A DNA stretch of 64,000 nucleotides from an uncultured Bacteroides sp. (GTDB lineage Bacteria > Bacteroidota > Bacteroidia > Bacteroidales > Bacteroidaceae). Below, in pieces: positions 54,501 through 62,903 of the stretch. The stretch's first letter is position 1; each line of letters opens with the position of its first letter. The stretch is taken from assembly GCF_905207245.1 (NCBI RefSeq), contig NZ_CAJLKP010000001.1, positions 62,001-126,000 on the forward strand, read 5' to 3'. Both the position numbers and the translations under genes were made by a program. The notes beneath the pieces are model-generated. The model had not been told where the DNA came from and did no database searches. It saw only the letters and a list, made by a program, of their open reading frames with translations.

Positions 54501-55507
54501 ACATCAGGCACATTAGGATCCAGATAACTGATACCGTTTGTACAGGTGGTCACCCAGACACCTCCATACTCATCTACACAGATATCCGAAACCGTATTTC
54601 CGGTCAGGCTTCTTTCATCATCTTCATCAGTGATATAATGGTTTATCAGCGTCTCATTGGCAGCATCTATTCTGAAGATACCGGCACCATCGGTACCAAT
54701 CAGGATGGAGTGGTCTCCATCATAAGCAAACACACGTACAGGTATGCCCGGAATGAAAGCATCAAGAGATTTCACTTGCTTCGTAGTCAGTTCAATCACG
54801 AATGCACCATTTGAAAATGTCCCTACATATAGTTTACTACCGTATAAGAATAAAGTCTCTATACGAGCCTCCACCGGTATATCCACCTTTTCCTTGGATA
54901 GCTGACGGGCTGTTCCGGTTCTCTTCATTCTATAAACTTCCGTATTGGTTCCTACAAAGAAAACATCATTCTCCGCTTTGAGGATACAATTGGTCCATTC
55001 ACCGATAAGGCCTGCCGGAGACAAAACATTATTTTCCTTATCCCAATAATACACACCCGCCGATGTAGACAGCCACAAACCTTCATCTTCCTCAAACGCC
55101 ATACCGTTCAACACAGGAGAAGATATGAACTGTGACAAATCAGCCTGCAAATAGAAAGCATCTTTCAATTTGTCATAGCAGTATACCCTACCATTACGCA
55201 GTGCAATCCAGAGATTTCCTTTCTTATCCACATCCATAACAGTGAATGACAAGATGTGATCTTTGGACTCTATCGTCTCGTTTAATGTATAGTGTCTGAT
55301 TTCATTTCCATCGTAACGGTCCACCCCCATGTGGGTATAAGCCCAGATAAAGCCTGTGGAATCTTTGCATATCTGGTATGTCTGCCTACTGCTCAATCCC
55401 TCCCGGATGTTCAGATGCCGGAAAGAACCGGCAAACAAACTGGTATATAACGAAATAAATAGTAATAAAATGCATGTGCGCTTTATCATAATATAATAGT
55501 CTTTCAT
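51596..55507 (-). CDS. Hybrid two-component system sensor/regulator (HTCS)
   Basis: This 1303-residue one-protein phosphorelay has a signal peptide (about 1-27), two-component-propeller repeats and a Y_Y_Y domain in the periplasm (about 30-760). A membrane helix lies at about 766-792. HisKA has VAHDIRTPVALIK (His about 813), the ATPase has NLLSNALKYTEKG (about 924) and DTGVGIP. The receiver has LLLAEDDKDM and IIISDIIMP (phospho-Asp about 1107). The AraC-type helix-turn-helix closes the protein (about 1219-1303). HTCS proteins sense oligosaccharides and activate nearby utilisation genes, so it probably controls the GH18-nagB operon. Starts at 55507 or 55489. Confidence 0.96.
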   Translation of the reverse strand: MKDYYIMIKRTCILLLFISLYTSLFAGSFRHLNIREGLSSRQTYQICKDSTGFIWAYTHMGVDRYDGNEIRHYTLNETIESKDHILSFTVMDVDKKGNLWIALRNGRVYCYDKLKDAFYLQADLSQFISSPVLNGMAFEEDEGLWLSTSAGVYYWDKENNVLSPAGLIGEWTNCILKAENDVFFVGTNTEVYRMKRTGTARQLSKEKVDIPVEARIETLFLYGSKLYVGTFSNGAFVIELTTKQVKSLDAFIPGIPVRVFAYDGDHSILIGTDGAGIFRIDAANETLINHYITDEDDERSLTGNTVSDICVDEYGGVWVTTCTNGISYLDPNVPDVRWIRHERNNPSSLVSDHVNVMLQDSEGDYWYGTNDGISVYRAKSKQWMHFLNGKGYAYSSVVLSLCEDNEGNVWVGGYGIGLYRINKKSGEVRKMPKRNKQSDKGISTDYIYAIYAEGDCLWFGGIEGDFTRYNRRTDTYTYYPIDCVGDIKYGDKNTLLIAGCDGLGFFDKSTGEIKWQQKFGEVILHYPVRCLLRSSSGEIWLLTDGEGLIRFNPENGKSRIYTTADGLVSNSINSIAEDSNGHIWFNTEKELYCLDLAEDMVINGNDLLNIGWGYYNANASMKTKDGHLAFGTAEGVLIFAPFFDFSGSVPIELIFTDFKLPYESLKVGALGSPLLAGINDTRRLKLKYNQNSFSISFSAINFVSPHKVRYEYRLDNHERQWHRVDAVQSVGYMDLPPGKYTFELRAFDKYTQHQVGERSVEIVVGYPLWASWWAIVIYLLLFLIVGYLLFQFRRQRVREDKIRERIHSFIGVAHDIRTPVALIKAPLSELEAQDGLPEEGKKKLAIAMKNAEKLFTMITQLLELQKVEAHPEHLKVAWYDIKEYMEDKLSAFRMAAAQKEIELYLEVEPEMPEVWLNKNKMDHIMDNLLSNALKYTEKGSIGVIVKQARNKWTVEVTDTGVGIPAEEQKNIFNEYYRARNVVDSQEQGIGIGLMITSRIIKQHHGKIEFRSVENKGTTFTITFPRKLKSGIIVAAKEKLSETTAPDVPSQEENEQVDKNVLLLAEDDKDMREYLTDSLSSEYKVVSVPDGGKALDMAREINPDIIISDIIMPVIQGDELCRILKSSVETSHIPVVLLTALCERENIILGLEAGANDYIIKPFDLSVLKVRLRNILQNRQHLRDTVLSSDIPVDEVDYSSQLDKEFLDNAMAVIDENMANPEFSITDFCRALGMSRTSVYNKIKTLTGQGPNDFIRIVRLNKSKELLLSQKYPIGEVAFMVGFSDPKYFSTCFKKQFGISPSKF

Positions 55508-55541
55508 AGTACTCGCTTTTAAACTGCTGCAATAATACAGA

Positions 55542-55549
55542 CAAATATA
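55542..55549 (-). promoter_or_regulatory. Bacteroides -7 box for the HTCS gene
   Basis: The minus strand reads TATATTTG, a full match to TAnnTTTG, 35 bases before the start at 55507. A TTTG at 55576-55573 is 23 bases upstream, slightly long for the -33 element. Confidence 0.55.
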
Positions 55550-55592
55550 AAAAAAGTGGTTGAAAAACTATCCAAATAGGTTTGATTTCTAT

Positions 55593-55600
55593 TACTTTTG
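55593..55600 (+). promoter_or_regulatory. Bacteroides -7 box for the gene at 55630
   Basis: TACTTTTG is a full match to TAnnTTTG and lies 30 bases before the ATG at 55630. The -33 element is not obvious. It is divergent from the HTCS promoter 44 bases away. Confidence 0.55.
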
Positions 55601-55629
55601 CCTACCAAACCAATAAACCGTGAGAAGCC

Positions 55630-58599
55630 ATGCTCAGCAAGCTTAAATTAAACCAGCTTTATTTTAAAGATACACAGTTCGCCAACCTCATGACGCGACG
55701 CATTTTCAACATCCTGCTGATAGCCAATCCCTATGACGCTTTCATGCTGGAAGACGACGGACGCATCGACGAAAAGATCTTCAACGAATATACTTCGCTT
55801 TCCCTGCGCTATCCGCCACGCTTCACCCAGGTATCCACCTGCGAGGAGGCATTGGCACAACTCTCCACCGTACCGTTCGACCTCATTATCTGTATGCCGG
55901 GAACGGGAGATAACGAGAGCTTCGACGTAGCGCGCCACATCAAGAGCCTGTACGAGCAAATTCCCGTAGTGATACTGACGCCTTTCAGCCACGGCATCAC
56001 CAAGCGCATTGCCAATGAGGACCTGAGTGCTTTCGAGTACGTATTCTGCTGGCTGGGCAATACGGATTTACTGGTATCCATCATCAAGTTGATAGAAGAC
56101 AAGATGAATCTGGAACACGACGTCAATGAAGTGGGCGTGCAGCTCATCCTGTTGGTGGAAGATGGTATCCGGTTCTATTCGTCCATACTGCCCAACCTCT
56201 ATAAGTTCGTGTTGAAGCAAAGCCAAGAGTTCAGTACCGAGGCATTGAATGCCCACCAGCGTACGCTGCGCATGAGGGGACGCCCTAAAATCGTATTGGC
56301 ACGTACTTATGAAGAAGCTACCAGCATCTACGAGAAATACAAGAATAATATATTAGGTGTGATTACCGACGTCCGCTTCCCCCGTGTGGAACGTGGCGAA
56401 AAGGACGGACTTGCCGGCATCAAACTCTGTGCCGCTATCCGCAAGCAAGACCCGTTCGTGCCGCTCATCATCCAATCGTCCGAATCGGAAAATGCCCTTT
56501 ATGCGTCCAAATACGGTGCCGCTTTCATCGACAAGAATTCCAAAAAGATGGATGTGGACTTGCGCCGCATCGTATCGGACAATTTCGGCTTTGGTGACTT
56601 CATCTTCCGCAATCCCGACACACTGGAAGAGATTGCCCGTGTGAAGAACCTGAAAGAATTACAGAACATCCTCTTTGCCGTACCGGCAGAGTCGTTCCTT
56701 TATCATATCAGTCGCAACCACGTCAGTCGCTGGCTCTACTCGCGCGCCATGTTCCCGGTAGCGGAATTCCTGAAACCCATCACTTGGAACAGTCTTCAGG
56801 ACGTGGATGCCCACCGCAGAATCATCTTCGAAGCTATCGTGAAATATCGTAAGATGAAGAACCAGGGTGTGGTAGCCGTGTTCAAGCGCGACCGCTTCGA
56901 CCGTTATTCCAACTTCGCCCGTATCGGTGACGGTTCATTGGGAGGAAAAGGCCGTGGTCTTGCTTTTATTGACAACATGGTGAAGCATCACCCCGAATTT
57001 GAAGAGTTTGATAATGCCCGCGTCGCTATCCCCAAGACGGTAGTGCTCTGTACTGATGTCTTCGACGAATTTATGGAGACAAACAATCTGTATCAGATAG
57101 CCCTCTCCGATGCCGACGACGACCTGATTCTGCGCTACTTCCTGAAAGCCAAACTGCCCGACCGCCTGGTGGAAGACTTCTTCACCTTCTTCGATGTGGT
57201 GAAGTCCCCGCTTGCCATCCGTTCGTCTTCTTTGTTGGAAGACTCGCACTATCAGCCTTTTGCCGGAATCTACAATACCTATATGATTCCTTATCTGGAC
57301 GACAAATACGAAATGCTCCGCATGCTCTCCGATGCCATCAAGGGTGTATATGCTTCGGTTTATTTCCGCGACAGCAAGGCTTATATGCAAGCCACAAGCA
57401 ACGTTATCGACCAGGAAAAGATGGCAGTCATTTTGCAGGAGGTTGTCGGCAACCAGTATGGCGACCGCTATTATCCCAGCATGTCCGGCGTAGCCCGTTC
57501 GCTGAACTACTACCCTATCGGTGACGAGAAAGCCGAAGAAGGCACTGTGAACCTTGCCCTCGGTCTGGGAAAATATATTGTAGACGGAGGTATGACACTT
57601 CGTTTCTCTCCCTATCATCCCCATCAGGTATTACAAACCAGCGAAATGGAAATAGCCCTGAAAGAAACACAAACCCGTTTCTATGCCCTCGACCTGAAAA
57701 ATGCCGGGCATGACTTCTCCATGGACGACGGTTTCAACCTGCTGAAACTGCACGTAAAGGAAGCGGAGAAAGACGGTGCGCTGAATTATATCGCCTCCAC
57801 CTACGACCCTTACGACCAGATTATCCGCGACGGTCTGTATCCCGGTGGGCGCAAGGTCATCACCTTTGCCAATATCCTACAACACGACGTCTTCCCTCTT
57901 GCACGTATTCTCCAGTTAGTATTGAAATACAGTGAACAGGAAATGCGCCGTCCCGTTGAAATTGAATTTGCCGCTACCATGAGTCGTGAAAAAGATAAGA
58001 GCGGCACTTTCTACCTCCTGCAAGTACGCCCCATTGTGGACACCAAGGAAATGCTGGATGAAGACCTCACCACCATACCGGACGATAAAGTTCTGCTTCG
58101 TTCCAATAACTCCCTCGGCCACGGGATTATGAATGATATTTATGACGTTATCTACGTGAAGACCGACGATTACAGCGCTTCGCACAATCAGGAGATTGCC
58201 TGGGAAATAGAGAAACTGAACCAACAATTCCTCAATGAGGGCAAAAATTATGTATTGGTAGGTCCCGGCCGTTGGGGAAGCAGCGATACATGGCTCGGTA
58301 TTCCGGTGAAATGGCCGCACATCAGTGCCGCCCGCGTCATTGTGGAAGCCGGACTGACAAATTATCGCGTAGACCCCAGCCAGGGAACCCACTTCTTCCA
58401 GAACCTGACTTCCTTCGGAGTAGGCTATTTCACAATTAATGCCTTTATGAACGATGGCGTGTATAATCAGGACTTCCTGAATGCACAGCCTGCCGTAAAT
58501 GAAAGCAAATATCTGCGTCATGTACGCTTCGAACAACCGGTCACGGTAAAGATGGACGGTAAAAAGAAGCTGGGTATTGTACTTTTACCCGGCGAGTGA
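55630..58599 (+). CDS. Receiver-like domains fused to a PEP synthase/PPDK-type ATP-grasp domain
   Basis: This 989-residue cytoplasmic protein has two receiver-like domains and a PPDK_N-type domain. Receiver 1 (about 25-150) has LIICMPGTGDN where the phospho-Asp should be, so it is probably inactive. Receiver 2 (about 170-320) has LLVEDG, then VITDVRFPR (candidate phospho-Asp) and AFIDKNS (Lys). The ATP-binding part (about 420-800) has GDGSLGGKGRGLAFI, LAIRSSSLLEDSHYQPFAGIYNT and EIEFA, LLQVRPI. The swivelling His domain and PEP barrel of full PPDK are not visible. The reaction is therefore uncertain; it may be a phosphotransfer or regulatory enzyme. Similar proteins are conserved in Bacteroides. 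Confidence 0.78.
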   Translation: MLSKLKLNQLYFKDTQFANLMTRRIFNILLIANPYDAFMLEDDGRIDEKIFNEYTSLSLRYPPRFTQVSTCEEALAQLSTVPFDLIICMPGTGDNESFDVARHIKSLYEQIPVVILTPFSHGITKRIANEDLSAFEYVFCWLGNTDLLVSIIKLIEDKMNLEHDVNEVGVQLILLVEDGIRFYSSILPNLYKFVLKQSQEFSTEALNAHQRTLRMRGRPKIVLARTYEEATSIYEKYKNNILGVITDVRFPRVERGEKDGLAGIKLCAAIRKQDPFVPLIIQSSESENALYASKYGAAFIDKNSKKMDVDLRRIVSDNFGFGDFIFRNPDTLEEIARVKNLKELQNILFAVPAESFLYHISRNHVSRWLYSRAMFPVAEFLKPITWNSLQDVDAHRRIIFEAIVKYRKMKNQGVVAVFKRDRFDRYSNFARIGDGSLGGKGRGLAFIDNMVKHHPEFEEFDNARVAIPKTVVLCTDVFDEFMETNNLYQIALSDADDDLILRYFLKAKLPDRLVEDFFTFFDVVKSPLAIRSSSLLEDSHYQPFAGIYNTYMIPYLDDKYEMLRMLSDAIKGVYASVYFRDSKAYMQATSNVIDQEKMAVILQEVVGNQYGDRYYPSMSGVARSLNYYPIGDEKAEEGTVNLALGLGKYIVDGGMTLRFSPYHPHQVLQTSEMEIALKETQTRFYALDLKNAGHDFSMDDGFNLLKLHVKEAEKDGALNYIASTYDPYDQIIRDGLYPGGRKVITFANILQHDVFPLARILQLVLKYSEQEMRRPVEIEFAATMSREKDKSGTFYLLQVRPIVDTKEMLDEDLTTIPDDKVLLRSNNSLGHGIMNDIYDVIYVKTDDYSASHNQEIAWEIEKLNQQFLNEGKNYVLVGPGRWGSSDTWLGIPVKWPHISAARVIVEAGLTNYRVDPSQGTHFFQNLTSFGVGYFTINAFMNDGVYNQDFLNAQPAVNESKYLRHVRFEQPVTVKMDGKKKLGIVLLPGE

Positions 58600-58613
58600 G
58601 TATATAAAAGATA

Positions 58614-59525
58614 TTAGTCTTTCTGCCGATGTAGTATAATCATCACCACCTCGCTGGGTGCAAAGAGGCGGATGTTCTTGTTCGATGTACCGATACCGTT
58701 GGTTATAATCATCGGCGTAAGCAATGAATTATATTCCAACCCGGTGCGGAACCGCTGTCCGTAATGGGAGGGTAGTATGGGAGCATACAGACCAAATAAA
58801 GTAACCTGCCCGCCGTGGGTATGTCCTGCAAGTACCAGGTCAGTATTTGTAATGGGAACATCTTCGGCATAATCCGGCGTGTGCGTCAAGAGGATAACGA
58901 AATCATCCGGAGAAAGATTGAGCGTAGGAGACGTGCCATTCCTTTTCAAGTCAAAAGGATTGCGCACGCCGGCAATCAGGATTTCTTCTCCGTCCCGCTT
59001 CAATGTATCGACTTTATGTTCCAACAAGTGCATACCACGTTTATCCATTTCACACACAATCTCGCTATAGCAAGCCTCATAATCATTATTGCCCAATACG
59101 GCATATGTGCCCATCGGCGTCTTCACTTCAGAAAGGGCGGCAATGACGGATTGCACGTGTTCGCAACCCTCGTGCAAGTCACCGCCTATCAGCAGCACAT
59201 CGGCATGTTGCTCCCGAAGCAGCTTCACCAGGTTATCCAGTCCTTTTTCCTTGAAAAGACTTTTATAGTGCAGGTCGGACACGAAAGCGATGCGAAAACC
59301 ATCGAAAGCAGCCGGCACATCGGGGTGCGTGAATTCATAGGTTCTCACCCGGCTGACACCCTTATATCCGGAACCTTTCTTAGAAGAGCTAATCTTTGTA
59401 TTTACAATCCGAACGCTATCCTCTGCCGATATTTGAGGGGGCAGGGATGAAACCAGACTGCTGTTCGACTTACATGAAGAAAAAAACAGGCCCGAAAGGA
59501 TTGAATAATAAATCAATTTCTTCAT
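58614..59525 (-). CDS. Membrane-linked metallophosphoesterase (YaeI-like)
   Basis: This protein of about 303 residues has lipobox FSSC. The start is taken at 59525, because the -7 box at 59537-59544 overlaps the codons of the longer ATG at 59549 and this start gives a regular lipoprotein signal (MKKLIYYSILSGLFFSSC); 59528 is also possible. The metal-site motifs are in order: FVSDLH (about 83), GGDLHEG, LGNNDYE, LTHTPD and LAGHTHGGQ. Such enzymes act on phosphodiesters outside or at the inner membrane; the substrate is not known. It is convergent with the PPDK-like gene, leaving only a 14-base gap. Confidence 0.86.
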   Translation of the reverse strand: MKKLIYYSILSGLFFSSCKSNSSLVSSLPPQISAEDSVRIVNTKISSSKKGSGYKGVSRVRTYEFTHPDVPAAFDGFRIAFVSDLHYKSLFKEKGLDNLVKLLREQHADVLLIGGDLHEGCEHVQSVIAALSEVKTPMGTYAVLGNNDYEACYSEIVCEMDKRGMHLLEHKVDTLKRDGEEILIAGVRNPFDLKRNGTSPTLNLSPDDFVILLTHTPDYAEDVPITNTDLVLAGHTHGGQVTLFGLYAPILPSHYGQRFRTGLEYNSLLTPMIITNGIGTSNKNIRLFAPSEVVMIILHRQKD

Positions 59526-59536
59526 CATAACAGATG

Positions 59537-59563
59537 CAAAGATAAGCATTTTCCGTATCTTTG
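59537..59563. promoter_or_regulatory. Back-to-back -7 boxes for the phosphoesterase and menA
   Basis: The minus strand reads TATCTTTG at 59544-59537 and the plus strand reads TATCTTTG at 59556-59563. Both match TAnnTTTG fully and face away from each other 11 bases apart. Their -33 regions are poor, so shared use by sigma or a regulator is only inferred. Confidence 0.55.
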
Positions 59564-59608
59564 TCGATAGGTTGACAGATGATTGTTTACCAGCGCATTA
59601 AGCTTCTT

Positions 59609-59674
59609 GTTGTTTTCGCAGGAAGGGGACGCCGGTTTCCTCTAATGGGAACGACAGTTTTCCTTAATGGGGAC
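59609..59674 (+). repeat. Three imperfect 22-nt tandem repeats in the menA leader
   Basis: Units 59631-59652 and 59653-59674 match at 16 of 22 positions and share TTT, CTTAATGGGA-like and GGGGAC blocks. A weaker third copy lies at 59609-59630. They sit between the promoter and menA and do not encode a protein. Confidence 0.5.
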
Positions 59675-59738
59675 TAAATAGAAATGACAATGCTTTCTGA
59701 AAGAAACAATTATCTCTCCGTAGAAAAGAAGTACGTCT

Positions 59739-60644
59739 ATGAAAGAGATTAAACAGAATTCACCTTACGCCTGGCTCCTCGCCGCCCGTCCCAAGACTCT
59801 GACAGGAGCCATCATACCAGTACTGATAGGTACTTCACTGGCGTTTGCCGACGGGCAGTTCCAGATTATACCAGCACTGCTGTGCTTCCTCTTTGCCTGC
59901 GGCATGCAGATTGCCGCCAACTTCATCAATGACCTGTTCGATTACCTGAAAGGCTCCGACCGCGAAGACCGCCTCGGCCCCGAACGCGCCTGTGCACAAG
60001 GATGGATTACGCCGGGAGCCATGAAATGGGGCATCGGCGTCACAGTCGTCCTCTCCTGCATCATCGGGCTCGGCATTCTATATCAAAGCTGGGGACTGCT
60101 ACCTCACGGTGGCTGGGAACTGATTTTATTAGGTATGTTCTGTGTGATATTCGCCTTTCTGTACACCACCATCCTCTCTTATCAGGGTTGGGGAGATTTG
60201 CTGGTACTTGTCTTCTTCGGATTCGTACCCGTGGGAGGAACGTATTACGTACAGGCGTATACATTCACACCAAGTGTCATTGTAGCCTCACTCATCAGTG
60301 GACTGGTGATAGATACATTACTGGTTGTGAATAATTACCGGGACCGGAAACAGGATGCTCTCAGCGGAAAGCGTACACTCATCGTCCGTTTCGGAGAACG
60401 TTTCGGAAGATATTTCTACCTCTGGCTCGGCATCATTGCCACCTGTCTTTGCTTTTGGTTTGCACGAGAATTAAACCCGGTGGGCATAGCTCTGCCTTTC
60501 TTCTATCTCTACATGCATATACGCACCTGGAGGCGAATGGTACGGATACGAAGCGGTAAAAAATTAAACAGCATACTGGGCGAAACATCGCGCAATATGC
60601 TGCTTATGGGAATGTTGATTAGTATTATAGTGATTAGTGGTTAG
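59739..60644 (+). CDS. menA: 1,4-dihydroxy-2-naphthoate polyprenyltransferase
   Basis: This 301-residue UbiA-family membrane protein attaches a prenyl chain to dihydroxynaphthoate in menaquinone synthesis. It has about nine membrane helices, the first Asp-rich motif NDLFDYLKGSDREDR (about 68-82) and the second motif NNYRDRKQD (about 199-207). The opening SPYAWLLAARPKTLTGAIIPVLIG is typical of MenA. Its stop lies inside an inverted repeat shared with the convergent rfbB end. Confidence 0.93.
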   Translation: MKEIKQNSPYAWLLAARPKTLTGAIIPVLIGTSLAFADGQFQIIPALLCFLFACGMQIAANFINDLFDYLKGSDREDRLGPERACAQGWITPGAMKWGIGVTVVLSCIIGLGILYQSWGLLPHGGWELILLGMFCVIFAFLYTTILSYQGWGDLLVLVFFGFVPVGGTYYVQAYTFTPSVIVASLISGLVIDTLLVVNNYRDRKQDALSGKRTLIVRFGERFGRYFYLWLGIIATCLCFWFARELNPVGIALPFFYLYMHIRTWRRMVRIRSGKKLNSILGETSRNMLLMGMLISIIVISG

Positions 60645-60691
60645 TGATTAATGCGATGTGGTGACTTTGTTAATCACTAATCACTTATCAC
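60630..60691. repeat. GATTAGTG-type inverted repeat between menA and rfbB
   Basis: Arms 60630-60651 and 60670-60691 pair at about 20 of 22 positions, with an 18-base loop. The left arm holds the menA stop and the right arm abuts the rfbB stop, so it can serve both convergent genes as a terminator-like hairpin. The arms are tandem repeats of a GATTAGT unit. Confidence 0.7.
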
Positions 60692-61828
60692 TCATCTTCC
60701 GTACATCTTTTCATAGTAGTGCTGATAATCACCGCTGGTCACTTCTTCTACCCAGTCCTGATTATTCAGATACCACTCGATAGTCTTCACAATGCCCACT
60801 TCGAACTTCGTTTCGGGATACCAGCCTAAAGCATTGGTTATCTTTGTCGGGTCGATGGCGTAACGCTGGTCGTGACCGAGGCGGTCTTTCACGAAAGTAA
60901 TCAGGTCCTCGTTAATCCAACTGATGTCAATCTGGCCATCTTCACCTTTTGTCTTTTTCTTCAAGACCTCACGATACTCCGGCTTTTCCGCCATCAGGCG
61001 ATGGATAGTGGAGATAGTCAGTTTCACGATTTCGAGATTTGTCTTCTCATTGTGGCCGCCTACATTGTAAGCTTCACCTTCAACACCTTCGCGAACCACC
61101 AGGTCGATGGCTTTACAATGGTCTTCCACATACAGCCAGTCGCGCACATTGCTACCGTCGCCATACACGGGGAGTTTCTTTCCTTCCAGAATATTCTTGA
61201 TAATCAGTGGAATCAACTTTTCGGGAAAGTGATACGGACCGTAGTTATTGGAGCAACGGGTAATAGTTACCGGCATTTTATATGTATCGTGATAAGCCAT
61301 GACTACCATGTCCGCACTCGTCTTCGAAGCACTGTAAGGGCTGTGGGGACAAAGCGGTGTTTGCTCCGTGAAGTAACCATCGGCACCCAATGAACCATAC
61401 ACCTCGTCTGTAGAAACCTGATGATAGCGTACACCCTTGCGCCAAGTAGGATAACCGTTTTCGTCCTTACCCGTAACCCAGGCGCGGCGTGCGGCATCCA
61501 ACAAGTTCTGCGTACCCAGAATATTAGTAACCAAGAAAAGTTGCGGATTCTCAATGCTGCGGTCTACATGACTCTCGGCAGCAAAGTTCACCACATAGTC
61601 AAACTTGAATCTGGCAAATAGTTCGTCAGCAAGTATCCGGTCGCATATGTCGCCTTTCACAAAGAAACAACGTTCATCGTCGATGTCTTTAGCAATAGTG
61701 CCAAGGTTTCCGGCATAGGTCAGGGAATCAAGTATAACGACCGTAATATCATTATGCTTGGCCAGAATGTACTTGATATAGTTGGCACCGATAAATCCGG
61801 CAGCACCGGTTACGAGATAAGTCTTCAT
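60692..61828 (-). CDS. rfbB: dTDP-glucose 4,6-dehydratase
   Basis: This 378-residue extended SDR enzyme converts dTDP-glucose to dTDP-4-keto-6-deoxyglucose. It has the nucleotide-binding TGAAGFIGANY (residues 7-17), VVILDSLTYAGN, the AESHVDRSI segment and STDEVYGSLG. The catalytic YSASK (Tyr and Lys, about 170) follows, and RCSNNYGPYHFPEKLIP. It lies 37 bases after rfbA and is in the same transcript. The AT-rich repeat run fills this gap. Confidence 0.95.
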   Translation of the reverse strand: MKTYLVTGAAGFIGANYIKYILAKHNDITVVILDSLTYAGNLGTIAKDIDDERCFFVKGDICDRILADELFARFKFDYVVNFAAESHVDRSIENPQLFLVTNILGTQNLLDAARRAWVTGKDENGYPTWRKGVRYHQVSTDEVYGSLGADGYFTEQTPLCPHSPYSASKTSADMVVMAYHDTYKMPVTITRCSNNYGPYHFPEKLIPLIIKNILEGKKLPVYGDGSNVRDWLYVEDHCKAIDLVVREGVEGEAYNVGGHNEKTNLEIVKLTISTIHRLMAEKPEYREVLKKKTKGEDGQIDISWINEDLITFVKDRLGHDQRYAIDPTKITNALGWYPETKFEVGIVKTIEWYLNNQDWVEEVTSGDYQHYYEKMYGR

Positions 61829-61865
61829 ATAAATTAAAAATTGAAAATTTAAAAATTAAACGTTA

Positions 61866-62738
61866 TTAGCGGTGGGAGTTGGCGAGTTCCATTAGGTATG
61901 TGCCATATTCCGTCTTGCCAAGCTGTTCGCCGAGGCGGTACAATTGCTCAGCATCTATCCAGCCTTTGCGCCAAGCAATCTCTTCAATGCAACTGACACG
62001 GAAACCTTGACGGTTTTGTATAGTAGCAACAAAATTGCTTGCCTCCAGCAGACTGTCGCAATTACCCGTATCGAGCCAGGCAAAACCACGACCGAAGATT
62101 TCCACTTTCAGCGTACCCTCGTCCAGATAAAGACGGTTCAGATCGGTAATCTCATATTCGCCACGGGCAGAAGGTTTCAAAGCGGCAGCTTTGGCAGTTA
62201 CAGTGGAGTCGTAGAAATAAAGACCGGGAACGGCATAGTTGCTCTTGGGCTGGGAAGGTTTTTCTTCCAGAGAGATAGCCTTTCCATCAGAATCAAATTC
62301 CACCACACCATAAGCACGCGGGTCTTTTACATAATAACCAAAAATGCATGCTCCTTTTTCTATGGAGGCGGCACGTTTCAGCATAGCAGAGAATCCTTGC
62401 CCGTAGAACATGTTATCACCCAGGATAAGACAGCCCGGTTCACCGTTCAGGAATTCAGCACCCAGCACGAAGGCTTGCGCCAATCCGTTGGGTTGTTCCT
62501 GTATCTTATAAGAGAAGGACATTCCGAGTTCTTCCCCCGTACCAAGTAATTCGCGGAACATGGGTAAGTCACGTGGAGTGGAGATAATCAGCACTTCGCG
62601 TATCCCCGCCAACATAAGCGTGGAAAGCGGATAATAAATCATCGGCTTGTCATAAACCGGCATAATCTGCTTGGAAATAGCCTTAGATAAGGGGTAAAGG
62701 CGGGTGGCGCTACCACCGGCAAGAATAATTCCTTTCAT
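61866..62738 (-). CDS. rfbA: Glucose-1-phosphate thymidylyltransferase
   Basis: This 290-residue enzyme makes dTDP-glucose from dTTP and glucose-1-P. It has the pyrophosphorylase signature GGSATRLYPLSKAISKQ (about 8-24), YDKPMIYYPLSTLMLAGI, ILGDNMFYG (metal-binding Asp) and EEKPSQPKSNYAVPGLYFYD. It has a strong promoter upstream at 62828-62858 and rfbB downstream. With rfbC in the capsule locus, dTDP-rhamnose or a related sugar can be made if RfbD is encoded elsewhere. Confidence 0.96.
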   Translation of the reverse strand: MKGIILAGGSATRLYPLSKAISKQIMPVYDKPMIYYPLSTLMLAGIREVLIISTPRDLPMFRELLGTGEELGMSFSYKIQEQPNGLAQAFVLGAEFLNGEPGCLILGDNMFYGQGFSAMLKRAASIEKGACIFGYYVKDPRAYGVVEFDSDGKAISLEEKPSQPKSNYAVPGLYFYDSTVTAKAAALKPSARGEYEITDLNRLYLDEGTLKVEIFGRGFAWLDTGNCDSLLEASNFVATIQNRQGFRVSCIEEIAWRKGWIDAEQLYRLGEQLGKTEYGTYLMELANSHR

Positions 62739-62827
62739 ATTTCAGTTCTTTTTTCAGTTGGTACAAATCGTAGAATAAAATAAGAAGGAGGACGACGCCC
62801 CACGGCTCTCGGTGATTATTCGGGGGA

Positions 62828-62858
62828 CAAAGATAATGCAAACCGGATGCAGTACAAA
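62828..62858 (-). promoter_or_regulatory. Consensus Bacteroides promoter of rfbA-rfbB
   Basis: On the minus strand TTTG (62858-62855), a 19-base spacer and TATCTTTG (62835-62828) match the consensus fully. The transcript would start near 62820, about 80 bases before the rfbA start. Confidence 0.85.
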
Positions 62859-62903
62859 ATAAATTAAATTATTTTTAATACTGAGATACGGTCCGTGCAG
62901 AAA

